Below, in pieces: positions 1 through 9,788 of a stretch of DNA of 64,000 bases; the first letter of the stretch is position 1, and every line of letters starts with the position of its first letter. The notes under the pieces were generated by a model. The model was not told the DNA's origin. It was given only the letters and a program-made list of their open reading frames with translations, and did no database searches. The stretch comes from Lentimicrobium sp. (GTDB lineage: Bacteria > Bacteroidota > Bacteroidia > Bacteroidales > Lentimicrobiaceae). Position numbers and translations under genes: made by a program. The stretch covers positions 1-64,000 of the forward strand of contig JAHYJC010000008.1 of NCBI GenBank assembly GCA_019429275.1. Reading direction: 5' to 3'.

Positions 1-125
1 TGGAAAACAGAATACCAGTTAACACTTTTCTAACAAACCGCCGTATACCGAACGGTACGTACGGTGGTGTGAGAGGTCGGAAAATAAAACAGGAGGAAAA
101 CTGTTTTATTTTCCTCCTACTCGAT
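1..125 (+). mobile_element. 3' end of a group II intron (domains V and VI)
   Basis: Positions 38-67 fold as a group II intron domain V: an 8-bp lower stem (CCGCCGTA with TACGGTGG, including a G-U pair), a 2-nt CG bulge on the 3' side, a 4-bp upper stem (TACC/GGTA) and a GAAC tetraloop. Domain VI follows, with a 12-bp stem (AAAATAAAACAG with CTGTTTTATTTT, about 81-112). The intron ends in the typical CTACTCGAT at 117-125. It lies on the plus strand, so the body and any reverse transcriptase/maturase gene would be to the left of the window. The 3' exon starts near 126, two bases before the stop codon of the opposite-strand lipoprotein gene, so that gene was not cut. The exact boundary is inferred from the usual 3' end. 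Confidence 0.85.
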
Positions 126-127
126 TT

Positions 128-1525
128 TTAGTTTGTTTTTAAACAACGAATAGCACGTCCATTACTAGCCGGATTAGGGACCAGAACAAGATGGTCATTA
201 GCCATACCACCCCCAGTCGAAAATGTCCAAAAAGAGCCCGTTTCTTCCGGGCTAATCGTCCACCAATAGGCTTTAAACCCGAGACTTGGGTGATAATGCC
301 CCGACATATATTCGCCTGTATGATGCCGAAAGCCGGTTGGTTGCGCCGAAAAGCCGGTGGAATTATTGCCCCGCAGATATGAAGGCCATTCATCGGAACC
401 GGTTCTGATGCTATTACCGCCAAAGTAAAACCAGGCAAAAGGATTTCCTTGTTGGTCGTAATAGCAATAATCCAGGCCAAAATGTTCACCAAAAGCATGA
501 ATATCATCTTTAGTTGGCAGGCGGTAACCGATAGGAGCAATGCCCCTCGCATCTAAAACAACCTGGAGGTTGTAAATTGCGCCCAAGCCCCGCCCGGCTC
601 TTGTTATGTCGTTATTATACCAGCAGTAATAAGGCTCAGCCTGTGAAGACCAGACCTCATCTTCCGGCGCATAAGTGATAGGATCGCCGTTATTAAAGTG
701 GGTGGTTTGCAGACTTTCGGTGAGCCAAACCTGGTTACCGATTTTTACCCCGTAATAGACGTTTCCGTCAGCATCAAGCACTTGTTCCTCAAAGGTAAAA
801 AAGTTAATTGGCGCGCCGTAAACGACTCCGACTTTGTTTCTGGCATAAGCCCGCACGATATAATCGGTTGAATTGTTCAGATTTTCGAGCCAGGCACTAT
901 ACTCACCTGGTTGGGGAGTAACCGTTACTTTATAGTCATTAATGTCGGGCATTCCGCTTAAAGCCCAACAAAAGCCGACTTCTAAAAGTTCACAGTAGCC
1001 GGTATCAAGCACACTGGCGGTAAAATGGGCACTGTTATGGGTTCGTTTTAAAATTTCACCGCTGGTTATTTCGGCCAGTTCCGGGTCGGGTGGCGGAGGA
1101 GGCGGAGGAGGCGGAGGAGGCACAGCAGAATCAGCATAAAACATCAGACTTTCGCCGTAAGTTAAGCCGACGGCATTTCTAGCAAAGGCTCTGACATGAT
1201 AAAAACCAGTTGGACTTAAGTTAAGCACAACCTGAAAGGTATCTTTTTTAGCGTAAACCGCTTTGCGTAGTCCGTAATAAACGGGAGTGGCTGTATCCAT
1301 TCGCCAGCAGATGCCGGCTTCAGAAATTTCGGCACCGCCGTCGCTTTTTATAAAGCAAACGATGGTGGCCAATTGGGGAGAGTTTTTTATTACTTTAACG
1401 GTGCTAACTTCGGGCACCACAGGAGTAATAACAGGTAGTCCGGGTTCATCGGGCTCACAGCCGATAAACTGCATGAAAGCGACACTGAGTGCAGCTAACA
1501 TCAAAAATCGGGTGAAGGTTTTCAT
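128..1525 (-). CDS. FISUMP-domain surface lipoprotein
   Basis: A 465-residue lipoprotein. The N-terminus has a short basic stretch, a hydrophobic core and a lipobox ending at Cys23, followed by acidic residues (EPDEP). Two similar beta-sandwich repeats follow (about 38-130 and 150-245), each ending in a pattern like VRAxARNxVGxxYG. Between them is a run of 11 prolines. The C-terminal ~200 residues form a FISUMP domain (Fibrobacter succinogenes major paralogous domain): it opens with DADGNVYYGVKIGNQVW and has the later motifs GYRLPTKDDI and AIRCLK. Family knowledge says FISUMP proteins are surface proteins of unclear function, perhaps adhesins. The gene stands alone, with its stop codon beside the group II intron end. 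The substrate cannot be read from the sequence. Confidence 0.85.
   Translation of the reverse strand: MKTFTRFLMLAALSVAFMQFIGCEPDEPGLPVITPVVPEVSTVKVIKNSPQLATIVCFIKSDGGAEISEAGICWRMDTATPVYYGLRKAVYAKKDTFQVVLNLSPTGFYHVRAFARNAVGLTYGESLMFYADSAVPPPPPPPPPPPDPELAEITSGEILKRTHNSAHFTASVLDTGYCELLEVGFCWALSGMPDINDYKVTVTPQPGEYSAWLENLNNSTDYIVRAYARNKVGVVYGAPINFFTFEEQVLDADGNVYYGVKIGNQVWLTESLQTTHFNNGDPITYAPEDEVWSSQAEPYYCWYNNDITRAGRGLGAIYNLQVVLDARGIAPIGYRLPTKDDIHAFGEHFGLDYCYYDQQGNPFAWFYFGGNSIRTGSDEWPSYLRGNNSTGFSAQPTGFRHHTGEYMSGHYHPSLGFKAYWWTISPEETGSFWTFSTGGGMANDHLVLVPNPASNGRAIRCLKTN
1087..1122. repeat. GGCGGAGGA-type minisatellite coding for a polyproline linker
   Basis: About three copies of a 9-bp unit (GGCGGAGGA on the plus strand) sit inside the FISUMP lipoprotein gene and encode 11 consecutive prolines between the two beta-sandwich repeats. 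Gain or loss of a unit would keep the frame and change linker length by three residues. Confidence 0.8.
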
Positions 1526-1682
1526 GGTATCGATATTTTTTTGTTAAATAACTATTTCCGCTATTTTTTATAGTACAATAATATTTTTATTTTGTAAAGT
1601 TGGGAAAAATATTTAAATAAAACCAATTGTTAGGTTATAAAATTTAGCTAAGCTGAATCAGATCAGGAACGACAGCATCTCA

Positions 1683-1790
1683 ATGCACGAACTGATGTCT
1701 GATACCGCCTTGCTCGAAAAATTCGGGAGAGAGAAATACCTGATGAAGAAAGATGATGAAGATCTGATTCTGATAGTAAAAGAGAAATAG
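1683..1790 (+). CDS. Small ORF of 35 codons, unknown; possible gene remnant
   Basis: An ATG-to-TAG frame of 35 residues, rich in charged residues (KFGREKYLMKKDDED followed by LILIVKEK). The same frame is open upstream of the ATG to about 1638, so this could be the C-terminal remnant of a longer lost gene. It ends 4 bp before the stop codon of the convergent holB. I recognise no family. The rest of the 1526-1794 gap is AT-rich and shows nothing else. Confidence 0.25.
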   Translation: MHELMSDTALLEKFGREKYLMKKDDEDLILIVKEK

Positions 1791-1794
1791 CAAA

Positions 1795-2928
1795 TTATTT
1801 TAGCTGCAGCCAGGAAATCATTTTCAGTGAAATATCAAAAAAAATAATGTTGGCCGACCCATTTCTTTCAATATGATAATGTGCTTCATCAAATGCTTTG
1901 ACTATCAGGCCTGAGTTTGAAGGTCTGAGAAAAGGTGAGAAATTCTGTATAAATATAAGCTCCTCCCCTTCTGCCCTTACCTGCTCACTGTTTTCATAAT
2001 GATGCAGGATGCCAAAACGGATTACTTTCATGCAATAGATAAAAAACCTCTTTTGCCTTTCCCTTCCAAGTCCATGAAAATCATTGCTCAGTTTCAGAAT
2101 CACTTTGATGTCCTTTTTAAAACACAGCCTCATCCAGGTTCTGAACAATTCAAAATCAGACTGATCGGATTCTCCTGATTCAACAATCTTTATTGCTTTG
2201 TTCAGGTTTCCCTCGGCCACATTTTTTACCTTATTGGCTTCTTCGTTAGAACATGAAATGTGTGAAACCAGCGCTTCCACTAGTTCCTGATTGTTTCTGG
2301 GGGTAAATTTAATCAGCTGAGTTCTCGACAAAATAGTCGGAAGTATAAGTTCGGATTGTTCAGCAATAAGAATAAACAAGGTTTTATCTGGTGGTTCTTC
2401 CAGTATTTTCAGAATTTTTGGAGCTGCAGAGTGAAACAGTTTTTCAACCATCCATATAATCATCACCTTATACTCGGATTCATAGGATTTATAACTGAGT
2501 GTCCTGATGATCTCGTTGCAGTCCTCGGCATTTATTATTCCCTGCTTGTTTTCGAGTCCAATTTTCTGATACCAGTCATTGAGATTAAATACTGCCCTAC
2601 GCTTCAATACGATTTCTCTCCATGATGCGATGAAAAGTTTGCTTAATGGCTTGTCTGTTATTTCTTTTGTTTTTGCAACAGGATAAATAAAATGGAGGTC
2701 TGGATGAACAAGTTTACCGTACTTTATGCATGAAGGACACTCACCGCATGAATCAGTTTCGGTTCGTTGAGTGCAATTGATATACTGGGCATAAGCCAGT
2801 GCCAGCGCCAGTTTACCCGAGCCTTCAGGCCCAAGAAAAAGCTGGGCATGACTGACCCTGTTGTCGCGGACAGATCGGATCAACCGGTCTTTGATTTCTT
2901 CACGCCCTTTAATATCACTGAACTTCAT
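1795..2928 (-). CDS. holB: DNA polymerase III delta' subunit
   Basis: A 377-residue AAA+ clamp-loader subunit of the replicative polymerase holoenzyme, which helps load the beta sliding clamp. Visible: a Walker A-like GPEGSGKL at 33-40, a zinc module with Cys52, Cys61, Cys64 and Cys67, an LRTLSYKSYESEYKVMII stretch before the Walker B region, and a sensor-type ILSRTQLIKF. The length fits delta' (about 330-390 residues). The start at MKFSDIKG has the usual N-terminal layout with the AHAQLF-type motif (SHAQLF at 26-31). It lies 51 bp downstream of the secreted peptidase gene on the same strand. A gamma/tau subunit is unlikely because of the short length and the divergent Walker A. Confidence 0.9.
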   Translation of the reverse strand: MKFSDIKGREEIKDRLIRSVRDNRVSHAQLFLGPEGSGKLALALAYAQYINCTQRTETDSCGECPSCIKYGKLVHPDLHFIYPVAKTKEITDKPLSKLFIASWREIVLKRRAVFNLNDWYQKIGLENKQGIINAEDCNEIIRTLSYKSYESEYKVMIIWMVEKLFHSAAPKILKILEEPPDKTLFILIAEQSELILPTILSRTQLIKFTPRNNQELVEALVSHISCSNEEANKVKNVAEGNLNKAIKIVESGESDQSDFELFRTWMRLCFKKDIKVILKLSNDFHGLGRERQKRFFIYCMKVIRFGILHHYENSEQVRAEGEELIFIQNFSPFLRPSNSGLIVKAFDEAHYHIERNGSANIIFFDISLKMISWLQLK

Positions 2929-2979
2929 CTGACGGTGTTAGATTGGGTTGCTAAATTAAGGGTTTTAAACAAATGCCCT

Positions 2980-5900
2980 TCATTGAATAATGAGTTTAGA
3001 CCACAGGATTTTATTATTGCTGTATATCCTGATGATGTAAAATCCTTTTTTTAACTGAGGTAGCGACAAATAAATACTTTGATCGCCTGATTGGATAAGC
3101 TGTTTAAAAACTTCCACTCCTTTCGAATCCAGAAGGCGGATCTCTGTATTTCCTTTGATCAATTCTGACTCAATAGTCACCTTGTCGTTGGCCGGATTTG
3201 GATAAATTTTCAAACTGTGTGCATTTAGTTCATTTATTCCCAGACATTCATTTACATGAATAATATCATCAATTACAAAAGTATTGTTCTCAGATCCATC
3301 GCTTACCGTTAAACTCACCGAATAAAAGCCGGGCGTATTGTATTGAATCTGAGGATCAGGGCCGTTCCAGGTATTGGGTGTACCCCCGGGGAATGTCCAC
3401 ATCCATGTTGCCGGTAGTCTGCTATAGTTGGATGTAAATGAAACGCTGTTGCCGGGGCATAGCTCTGTAGTTGATGGTTGGAAAGATGCACACAAAGATT
3501 CGGTTGGATAGTCCAGAAATTCCAGATATTTGCTAACCAGTTCTGGCCTTCCCGGACTGTCGAACATAAAAAAGCCTCCAAATTCAACAGAAGAGGAAAT
3601 GGTTTTATAATGGCCCGAATCCTGAACAACCACAAAATTCAACCCTGAATTTTTATCATATAGCCAGGGTTCAGCTGTGCCATTTGGAATCAGATTTTCG
3701 CCCCTGATATATTCACCCCTGTAATCGATTTTAAATTCCTGTGCTTCTGTATTTACATACCCCAGCAAAGTATCGGGCGGCGTCAGCCAGGCCTGGGTTG
3801 ATCCGGTAACACCAAGTTTACTCCTCAAAACAGTTGCCTGATCCTGCTTGAAAAAGGCACCTCCCTCAATATATAACTTCCCGCCCCGATTGAGGAAGCC
3901 AACCAACAAAGCATCTTCCTCCGGATTAAGTTTATAATTCTGATTAAAAAAGCCCAGAGATAAAAATAAGATCTTATAATCAAATAACAGGGAATCAATT
4001 GTTTCAAAGATGTTACAGGAAAGATAATTACTTTCAATAGCCCCTGCAATATGAACGGCTGAGTTATGATTGCTGTCTTTGTCAATCAAAGCGATTTCGG
4101 GAGATCCCAAAGCAAGGCGGTATGTTTCTTCGCTGATACCTGCCAATTCACTATTTACACTTAATGATAAATTTATGATCTTTCCTGAAGGAGTTCCTTC
4201 ATTTACCTGAACAGGGAAGCCAATCCTTTTTTTTGAGTATGGCCCAAGTTCACCAAATGAAATCGAGTGATTCCCACATAGCGCAGCATAAGGACTTTCA
4301 AGTGACAAGGTCACGGTAACATTTCCTGCAGTTGCGTTTCCCACATTGTAAATATCAAAAAACAAATCAACACTTTCGCCGGGATCAGCTATACCATTAT
4401 TTGAATCACTTACACCTGGCGGACCGAGAAGAAGAAGTGGTAAAGCAGACTCAAATGTTGCAAATGTTAAGATTTTAGTCTCTGCAAAGATCAATTCAGC
4501 CAGCACCCTAAGCGGCTGAACCGAACTTATACTATCAGGAATTTTTATACTGAATTTGTTATTGAAAAGAAGTGTTTCTCCAACCGGAATAGTAATTCCG
4601 GTTAATTCCGGTCCGACAATATTATGATTTGAAGAGGCAGACGACAATCTTAAACCAGCATTTTCGATTGTCTGATTGCCAAGGTTTCTGATTTTTACGG
4701 ATAAAGGAATTGTTGAACCCGGACTGAGCAAAAGAGACGAATCAGCGAGGCTTATGACAAGTTCAGGTCCGGTAGTCAATGTAATGATTTTATCCGCTTT
4801 TAGCCTGTTTTTATCGGTCACTGAGAGTCTGAATGTACCAAAAGTAAAACCTTCAGGAATCTGTATGTTTACCTCTCCCTCTGCATCGACTGAAGCATTT
4901 TCAACCGGAAATGAAGGAAAAAATCTTTTTATTTCTCCCTCAGCCGGAAAAGAGCTGTTGCCAGATGCAGGAATATAAGCCCTCGAAGTTCCGCTGCTTA
5001 TTCCCGCCAAAGGCAGAAGTGAATTCAGAGAGACCTCGCCATATTGAAACGAAATGGATCCATTGCGATTTAACTCAACTGAAAATTCAACAGATTGAGT
5101 TTCGAAGGCATTCGAAACTTTCCACCAGAATACTGCTTTATCATTTTTGATGTTGCATTTAAGAAAATCTGATGATCCGTTTAGCCCCAAATTCTTATTC
5201 ATAAAGGGTGCCACTGCCCGAATCTGGTTAAAATACAATTCATCAAAAAGCAGGTAATAGTATGGCATATCTGCCCGCTCAAACATTAGGTAGCCATTCA
5301 CGTGCATGAATACGGTATCATACTGCTGTCCGAAAAAATTAAAGCTAAAGGGCAGTGGCACTTCAGCAAACCCACTCTGATTGTTGCCTGGGATCAACTG
5401 CTGACCGTCCGGTTCAGGATATACAGACAAACTGTCGGCAGTATGGTAAATTGATTGAGTTTCCCATTCGAACGGAGCATTTCCGCCCGAGACGCTTGCT
5501 GAAAATGAATATCCGGTACCGGGAGTAACCAGATGAACATCAGTGGCAATTAGTAATGGAATATCTGTATTGTTTGTAATCACTGCCGACAAGAGTGTTC
5601 TCCCATTGTCGGTTATCACTGAGGGGACATCATTTCCTGAATAAAAAACAGGCTCCTGCCCGGAATAAGAAATCACCTGAAAATCTGAAATAAACCCTTC
5701 GGCTGAATGATTGGGATCAGTTTCATCAATGATCAGGAATATCCTGGCCTGATTATCTGATTCAATGAAAGATAAAAGCGGTGTAATGTCAAGGCCAAAT
5801 TCAAGGTTTTTACCATCAGGATGTGAACTTCCTGTCATATTAAAGTCACGGCCCTGAAAATTAAATATTGAAAAATCCATAGAATGTTCCGGAACAAACC

Positions 5901-6996
5901 GACTGGTATCACTGCTAATGCCTGCAGATATTTTAATACGTCCTCTTTTGTTATAGGTAATACTTGCTTTTATGGTCAGAAATGGTTGATATTCAATATC
6001 GGGAGTGATTACATGCACAGAATTATTCCAGATACCGCCTTGTCCGTATTTGATGGCCAGTGTTGAATAAAGCATATAACAGAAACCATCATTTCCCCAT
6101 CCGGGTCCATAGGAATTGACAAATTTCAGACCTCCTATTTCCCAGTCTTTCATGTCTACTACACCATCATTGTTAATATCAATATGGTTGGTAAATACAC
6201 CGTCACCATTTCTGTCGAATCGAATTGAGTCATTATATCCTACAATTGTCATGGCATGCGATGCTGTAGGTTGCCATTGAGTAATTACTGCTTTCCCTGC
6301 TTCAGGAGAGCCGGAAGGCAATTGCACCGGCGAGATAATTCCCGCATAAAAATTGGCAATGCCTCCGACATCAGAATTTTCGAGGTGGTTGTGCAACCAG
6401 TGCTTTAAAATTTCCAGGCCTTTGGGAGTACCAACCGGAATAGAGTTTACCCCTGAAATACGGTTGAACATAGCAGAATGGTATTTTTCATAGCCACTCA
6501 TCCAGTAATAAGAATCATCCATGGTGATAGGCCCGTAAACCGCTTCGGTGGGATTTCCGGCATCATAAAGGATATCAAAAGTGTGGAAATAGCTGACCCC
6601 TTCGCCATAATACGGCAATGTGCCGTTCATAAAATTCCAGGTGAAATGATCAGGGTAGGTGTTGGTGATGGTATCGGAGGAAATTTGCCTGAGTCTGTTG
6701 ATTTCGTAACAAAAATTATAAGCCACCGATGCGGCTTGTCCGCAGGATGCCCCTCGCTGCGAAAATACAGATCGAAGGTAAGGCTGACCGGAATTGTCAA
6801 CCACCGGAGGAAGAGAAACAGACCTGTTTATATCAGAAGATTTAAGCTGAGGATAATCATGAAATTGCACTCCGGGCTGAGAGGAACGTGCTAATCCTTT
6901 CAATGAAAGACCTGAGGTTTGTTTTTGTCTGGCCTTCTGACCAAAACTGCCCACCACCATTACAGTGATGAGCAGTAAAGTAAGCAGATATTTCAT
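2980..6996 (-). CDS. Papain-like (C1) secreted peptidase with T9SS type A sorting domain
   Basis: A 1338-residue secreted protein with a Sec signal peptide (about 1-19). The N-terminal catalytic domain is papain-like: putative nucleophile Cys85 in QRGASCGQA, His247 in SHAMTIVGYND, Asn294 in VNSYGPGWG. Between His and Asn is an insert with two calcium-loop-like motifs (DRNGDG and DINNDGVVD, about 261-281). Several beta-sandwich domains follow, then a PKD-like domain (about 1165-1245, with WMWTFPGG). The last ~80 residues form a type IX secretion sorting domain (LKIYPNPANDKVTIES, then a GFYIIRI motif). It should be exported by Sec, crossed over the outer membrane by T9SS, and released or anchored. 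The peptide substrate is unknown. The Cys motif deviates from papain's QGSCGSCW, so activity is likely but not certain. Confidence 0.85.
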   Translation of the reverse strand: MKYLLTLLLITVMVVGSFGQKARQKQTSGLSLKGLARSSQPGVQFHDYPQLKSSDINRSVSLPPVVDNSGQPYLRSVFSQRGASCGQAASVAYNFCYEINRLRQISSDTITNTYPDHFTWNFMNGTLPYYGEGVSYFHTFDILYDAGNPTEAVYGPITMDDSYYWMSGYEKYHSAMFNRISGVNSIPVGTPKGLEILKHWLHNHLENSDVGGIANFYAGIISPVQLPSGSPEAGKAVITQWQPTASHAMTIVGYNDSIRFDRNGDGVFTNHIDINNDGVVDMKDWEIGGLKFVNSYGPGWGNDGFCYMLYSTLAIKYGQGGIWNNSVHVITPDIEYQPFLTIKASITYNKRGRIKISAGISSDTSRFVPEHSMDFSIFNFQGRDFNMTGSSHPDGKNLEFGLDITPLLSFIESDNQARIFLIIDETDPNHSAEGFISDFQVISYSGQEPVFYSGNDVPSVITDNGRTLLSAVITNNTDIPLLIATDVHLVTPGTGYSFSASVSGGNAPFEWETQSIYHTADSLSVYPEPDGQQLIPGNNQSGFAEVPLPFSFNFFGQQYDTVFMHVNGYLMFERADMPYYYLLFDELYFNQIRAVAPFMNKNLGLNGSSDFLKCNIKNDKAVFWWKVSNAFETQSVEFSVELNRNGSISFQYGEVSLNSLLPLAGISSGTSRAYIPASGNSSFPAEGEIKRFFPSFPVENASVDAEGEVNIQIPEGFTFGTFRLSVTDKNRLKADKIITLTTGPELVISLADSSLLLSPGSTIPLSVKIRNLGNQTIENAGLRLSSASSNHNIVGPELTGITIPVGETLLFNNKFSIKIPDSISSVQPLRVLAELIFAETKILTFATFESALPLLLLGPPGVSDSNNGIADPGESVDLFFDIYNVGNATAGNVTVTLSLESPYAALCGNHSISFGELGPYSKKRIGFPVQVNEGTPSGKIINLSLSVNSELAGISEETYRLALGSPEIALIDKDSNHNSAVHIAGAIESNYLSCNIFETIDSLLFDYKILFLSLGFFNQNYKLNPEEDALLVGFLNRGGKLYIEGGAFFKQDQATVLRSKLGVTGSTQAWLTPPDTLLGYVNTEAQEFKIDYRGEYIRGENLIPNGTAEPWLYDKNSGLNFVVVQDSGHYKTISSSVEFGGFFMFDSPGRPELVSKYLEFLDYPTESLCASFQPSTTELCPGNSVSFTSNYSRLPATWMWTFPGGTPNTWNGPDPQIQYNTPGFYSVSLTVSDGSENNTFVIDDIIHVNECLGINELNAHSLKIYPNPANDKVTIESELIKGNTEIRLLDSKGVEVFKQLIQSGDQSIYLSLPQLKKGFYIIRIYSNNKILWSKLIIQ

Positions 6997-7035
6997 TTCA
7001 GAAAAAACTGTATGAGCCGGTAATAAGGTAAATGA

Positions 7036-7809
7036 TTAAAATCCGCCGGCACCAATTTTGACTTTCGGTGCACCGATTTTTGAACACAAAAATTCTCGGT
7101 TCATGCGTGCAATGTTGGTGATTGAAATTTCTTTCGGGCATTCTGCCTCACAGGCTCCGGTATTGGTGCAATTTCCAAAACCAAGCCGGTCCATTTCAGC
7201 AACCATTGCCTGAACCCTTTCTGCAGCTTCAACTTTTCCCTGAGGAAGCAGGGCAAACTGTGAAACTTTAGCAGAAACAAACAGCATGGCTGAAGCGTTT
7301 TTACAGGCAGCAACACATGCACCACAACCAATACAGGAAGCGGCATCCATCGAAAGATCGGCATTGATCTTAGGAATGGGAATTGCATTGGCATCGGGGA
7401 TTCCTCCGGTATTTACTGAAATATATCCTCCGGCCTGAATAATTTTATCGAAAGATGTCCGGTCAACAATAAGGTCTCTGAGCACAGGAAAAGGCCTGGC
7501 CCGCCATGGTTCTATAACTATGGTATCGCCATCTTTAAACCTCCTCATATGAAGCTGACAGGTAGTGATTGCTGCGTCGGGTCCGTGTGGCCTGCCATTG
7601 ATGTATAAACTGCAGGCGCCGCAGATGCCTTCACGGCAGTCGTGGTCAAAAGCAACAGGATCCTCTCCTTTCACTACCAGTGACTCATTGAGTATGTCCA
7701 TCATTTCGAGAAAAGAGCTGTTCGGAGAAATGTCATTTACCTTATAAGTGACAAATTTCCCTTTGCTTGAGGCGTTTTTCTGACGCCATATTTTGAGTGT
7801 TAAATCCAT
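7036..7809 (-). CDS. frdB: Succinate dehydrogenase/fumarate reductase iron-sulfur subunit
   Basis: A 257-residue iron-sulfur subunit that passes electrons between the flavoprotein and the membrane quinone site. All three cluster motifs are intact: [2Fe-2S] at Cys58, Cys63, Cys66 and Cys84; [4Fe-4S] at Cys159, Cys162, Cys165 and Cys169 ([12 protein letters not shown]); and [3Fe-4S] at Cys214, Cys220 and Cys224. It is the last gene of a frdC-frdA-frdB operon, 12 bp after frdA. In Bacteroidota this enzyme often works as a fumarate reductase in succinate production with menaquinone. Direction of catalysis cannot be told from sequence. Confidence 0.95.
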   Translation of the reverse strand: MDLTLKIWRQKNASSKGKFVTYKVNDISPNSSFLEMMDILNESLVVKGEDPVAFDHDCREGICGACSLYINGRPHGPDAAITTCQLHMRRFKDGDTIVIEPWRARPFPVLRDLIVDRTSFDKIIQAGGYISVNTGGIPDANAIPIPKINADLSMDAASCIGCGACVAACKNASAMLFVSAKVSQFALLPQGKVEAAERVQAMVAEMDRLGFGNCTNTGACEAECPKEISITNIARMNREFLCSKIGAPKVKIGAGGF

Positions 7810-7821
7810 TTTCAGCGGTTT

Positions 7822-9762
7822 TTACTTGTAATTCCTCTGTTTAACTTCCACAAACTCGTAATTGAGCGGCTCTTTGTTCATTACAGGTTCTGAATTTTCT
7901 CCGGTGAATTCCCAGGCAGATACAAACATCAGATTCTGATCATCGCGCAGGGCCTCTCCTTCAGGAGTCTGATACTCTTCGCGGAAATGCCCGCCGCAGG
8001 ATTCATTCCGGCTAAGTGCATCCCTAGCAATAAGTTCTCCCAATTCGAGAAAATCGGCAACACGTCCGGCCTTTTCAAGTTCAGGATTAATTTCATTGAA
8101 ATCGCCTGTAACTTTCACATCTTTCCAGAACTCCTCACGCAGTGCTGCTATTTTTGGAATGGCTTTCTTTAATCCTTCTGCATTCCTACCCATTCCAACA
8201 TATTCCCACAAAATCATACCCAGCCGTTTATGGAAACTGTCAACCGTTTTTGTTCCCTTAACATTCATAAGTTTTTTCAGCCTTTCGGTTGCTTCGGTTT
8301 CGGTTTTCCTGAATTCAGGCAGATCGGGTGAGAAATTAGGTATTCTTATCTGATCGGAAAGATAATTCTGAATGGTATAAGGCAGTACAAAATAGCCGTC
8401 GGCCAGTCCCTGCATCAGGGCTGATGCGCCCAACCGATTGGCACCGTGATCGCTAAAGTTTGCTTCACCAATAACAAAAAGGCCTGGAATTGTTGTCATC
8501 AGCTCATAATCTACCCACAAGCCGCCCATAGTGTAATGCACCGCGGGATAGATCATCATGGGCGTTTTGTATGGATTCTCGTCAACGATTTTTTCATACA
8601 TCTGGAAAAGGTTTCCATACCGTTCTTCAATCACATTTTTACCAAGGCGGTTGATGGATTCGCTGAAGTCGAGATAAACGGCCAGTCCTGTTTCACCCAC
8701 ACCGTATCCGGCATCGCAACGTTCCTTGGCTGCCCTTGAAGCCACATCGCGTGGCACGAGATTTCCAAAGGCGGGATACCTGCGTTCAAGGTAATAGTCG
8801 CGGTCTTCTTCTGCTATCTGAATGGGTTTTAACTGTCCATGCCTTATTTTCTCGGCATCTTCCTTGTTTTTGGGAACCCAGATTCTTCCATCATTGCGGA
8901 GGCTTTCGCTCATAAGCGTCAGTTTTGACTGAAAATCGCCATGAACAGGAATACAGGTAGGGTGAATTTGTGTAAAACTCGGATTGCCAAACACTGCACC
9001 TCTTTTATATGCTTTCCAGATGGCGGTGGCATTCGATCCCATGGCATTGGTTGAGAGAAAGAAAACATTTCCGTAACCTCCGGTTGCCAGAACCACTGCA
9101 TGGGCTGCGTGACGTTCAATGGCGCCGGTAACCAGGTCTCTGACAATAATGCCCCGTGCACGGCCATCGACCAGCACAACATCAAGCATTTCGTGTCGGG
9201 TAAACAATTCAACATTTCCTTTTTTGACCTGTCGGCTCAGTGCACTGTATGCGCCTAAAAGAAGTTGCTGCCCGGTTTGCCCGCGTGCATAGAAGGTTCG
9301 TGAAACCTGAGCTCCGCCAAAAGAACGATTATCAAGCAATCCACCATATTCGCGGGCAAAAGGAACACCCTGAGCCACACATTGGTCGATAATGGCATTA
9401 CTCACTTCGGCCAGCCGATAAACGTTTGCTTCGCGCGAGCGGTAATCTCCGCCCTTTATGGTATCGTAAAACAAGCGGTAAACGCTATCACCGTCGTTCT
9501 GATAGTTTTTAGCTGCGTTTATCCCTCCCTGTGCCGCTATGCTGTGCGCTCGCCGGGGGCTGTCCTGGTAACAAAAATTCTTCACTTTAAAACCAAGTTC
9601 ACCCAGGCTTGCTGCTGCAGAGGCTCCCGCCAGTCCGGTCCCCACAACAATTATCTCAAGCCGTCGCTTATTGGAAGGATTCACCAGATTTGTGTGTGAC
9701 TTGTATTCAGTCCACTTCTGAGCCAATTCCCCTTTGGGTATTTTCGAATTTAATTCGGCCAT
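7822..9762 (-). CDS. frdA: Succinate dehydrogenase/fumarate reductase flavoprotein subunit
   Basis: A 646-residue catalytic subunit. It shows an FAD-binding GTGLAG at 41-46, the conserved HSIAAQGG with His73 as the likely covalent FAD attachment site, the later [15 protein letters not shown] and the C-terminal nucleotide-binding [20 protein letters not shown]. The length matches the B. subtilis/Wolinella-like family that pairs with a single five-helix cytochrome b subunit, which is what lies upstream. The operon order frdC-frdA-frdB with short gaps supports one membrane complex. Confidence 0.95.
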   Translation of the reverse strand: MAELNSKIPKGELAQKWTEYKSHTNLVNPSNKRRLEIIVVGTGLAGASAAASLGELGFKVKNFCYQDSPRRAHSIAAQGGINAAKNYQNDGDSVYRLFYDTIKGGDYRSREANVYRLAEVSNAIIDQCVAQGVPFAREYGGLLDNRSFGGAQVSRTFYARGQTGQQLLLGAYSALSRQVKKGNVELFTRHEMLDVVLVDGRARGIIVRDLVTGAIERHAAHAVVLATGGYGNVFFLSTNAMGSNATAIWKAYKRGAVFGNPSFTQIHPTCIPVHGDFQSKLTLMSESLRNDGRIWVPKNKEDAEKIRHGQLKPIQIAEEDRDYYLERRYPAFGNLVPRDVASRAAKERCDAGYGVGETGLAVYLDFSESINRLGKNVIEERYGNLFQMYEKIVDENPYKTPMMIYPAVHYTMGGLWVDYELMTTIPGLFVIGEANFSDHGANRLGASALMQGLADGYFVLPYTIQNYLSDQIRIPNFSPDLPEFRKTETEATERLKKLMNVKGTKTVDSFHKRLGMILWEYVGMGRNAEGLKKAIPKIAALREEFWKDVKVTGDFNEINPELEKAGRVADFLELGELIARDALSRNESCGGHFREEYQTPEGEALRDDQNLMFVSAWEFTGENSEPVMNKEPLNYEFVEVKQRNYK

Positions 9763-9788
9763 ATTGGAAAACTTTTTTCAGTGAATAA

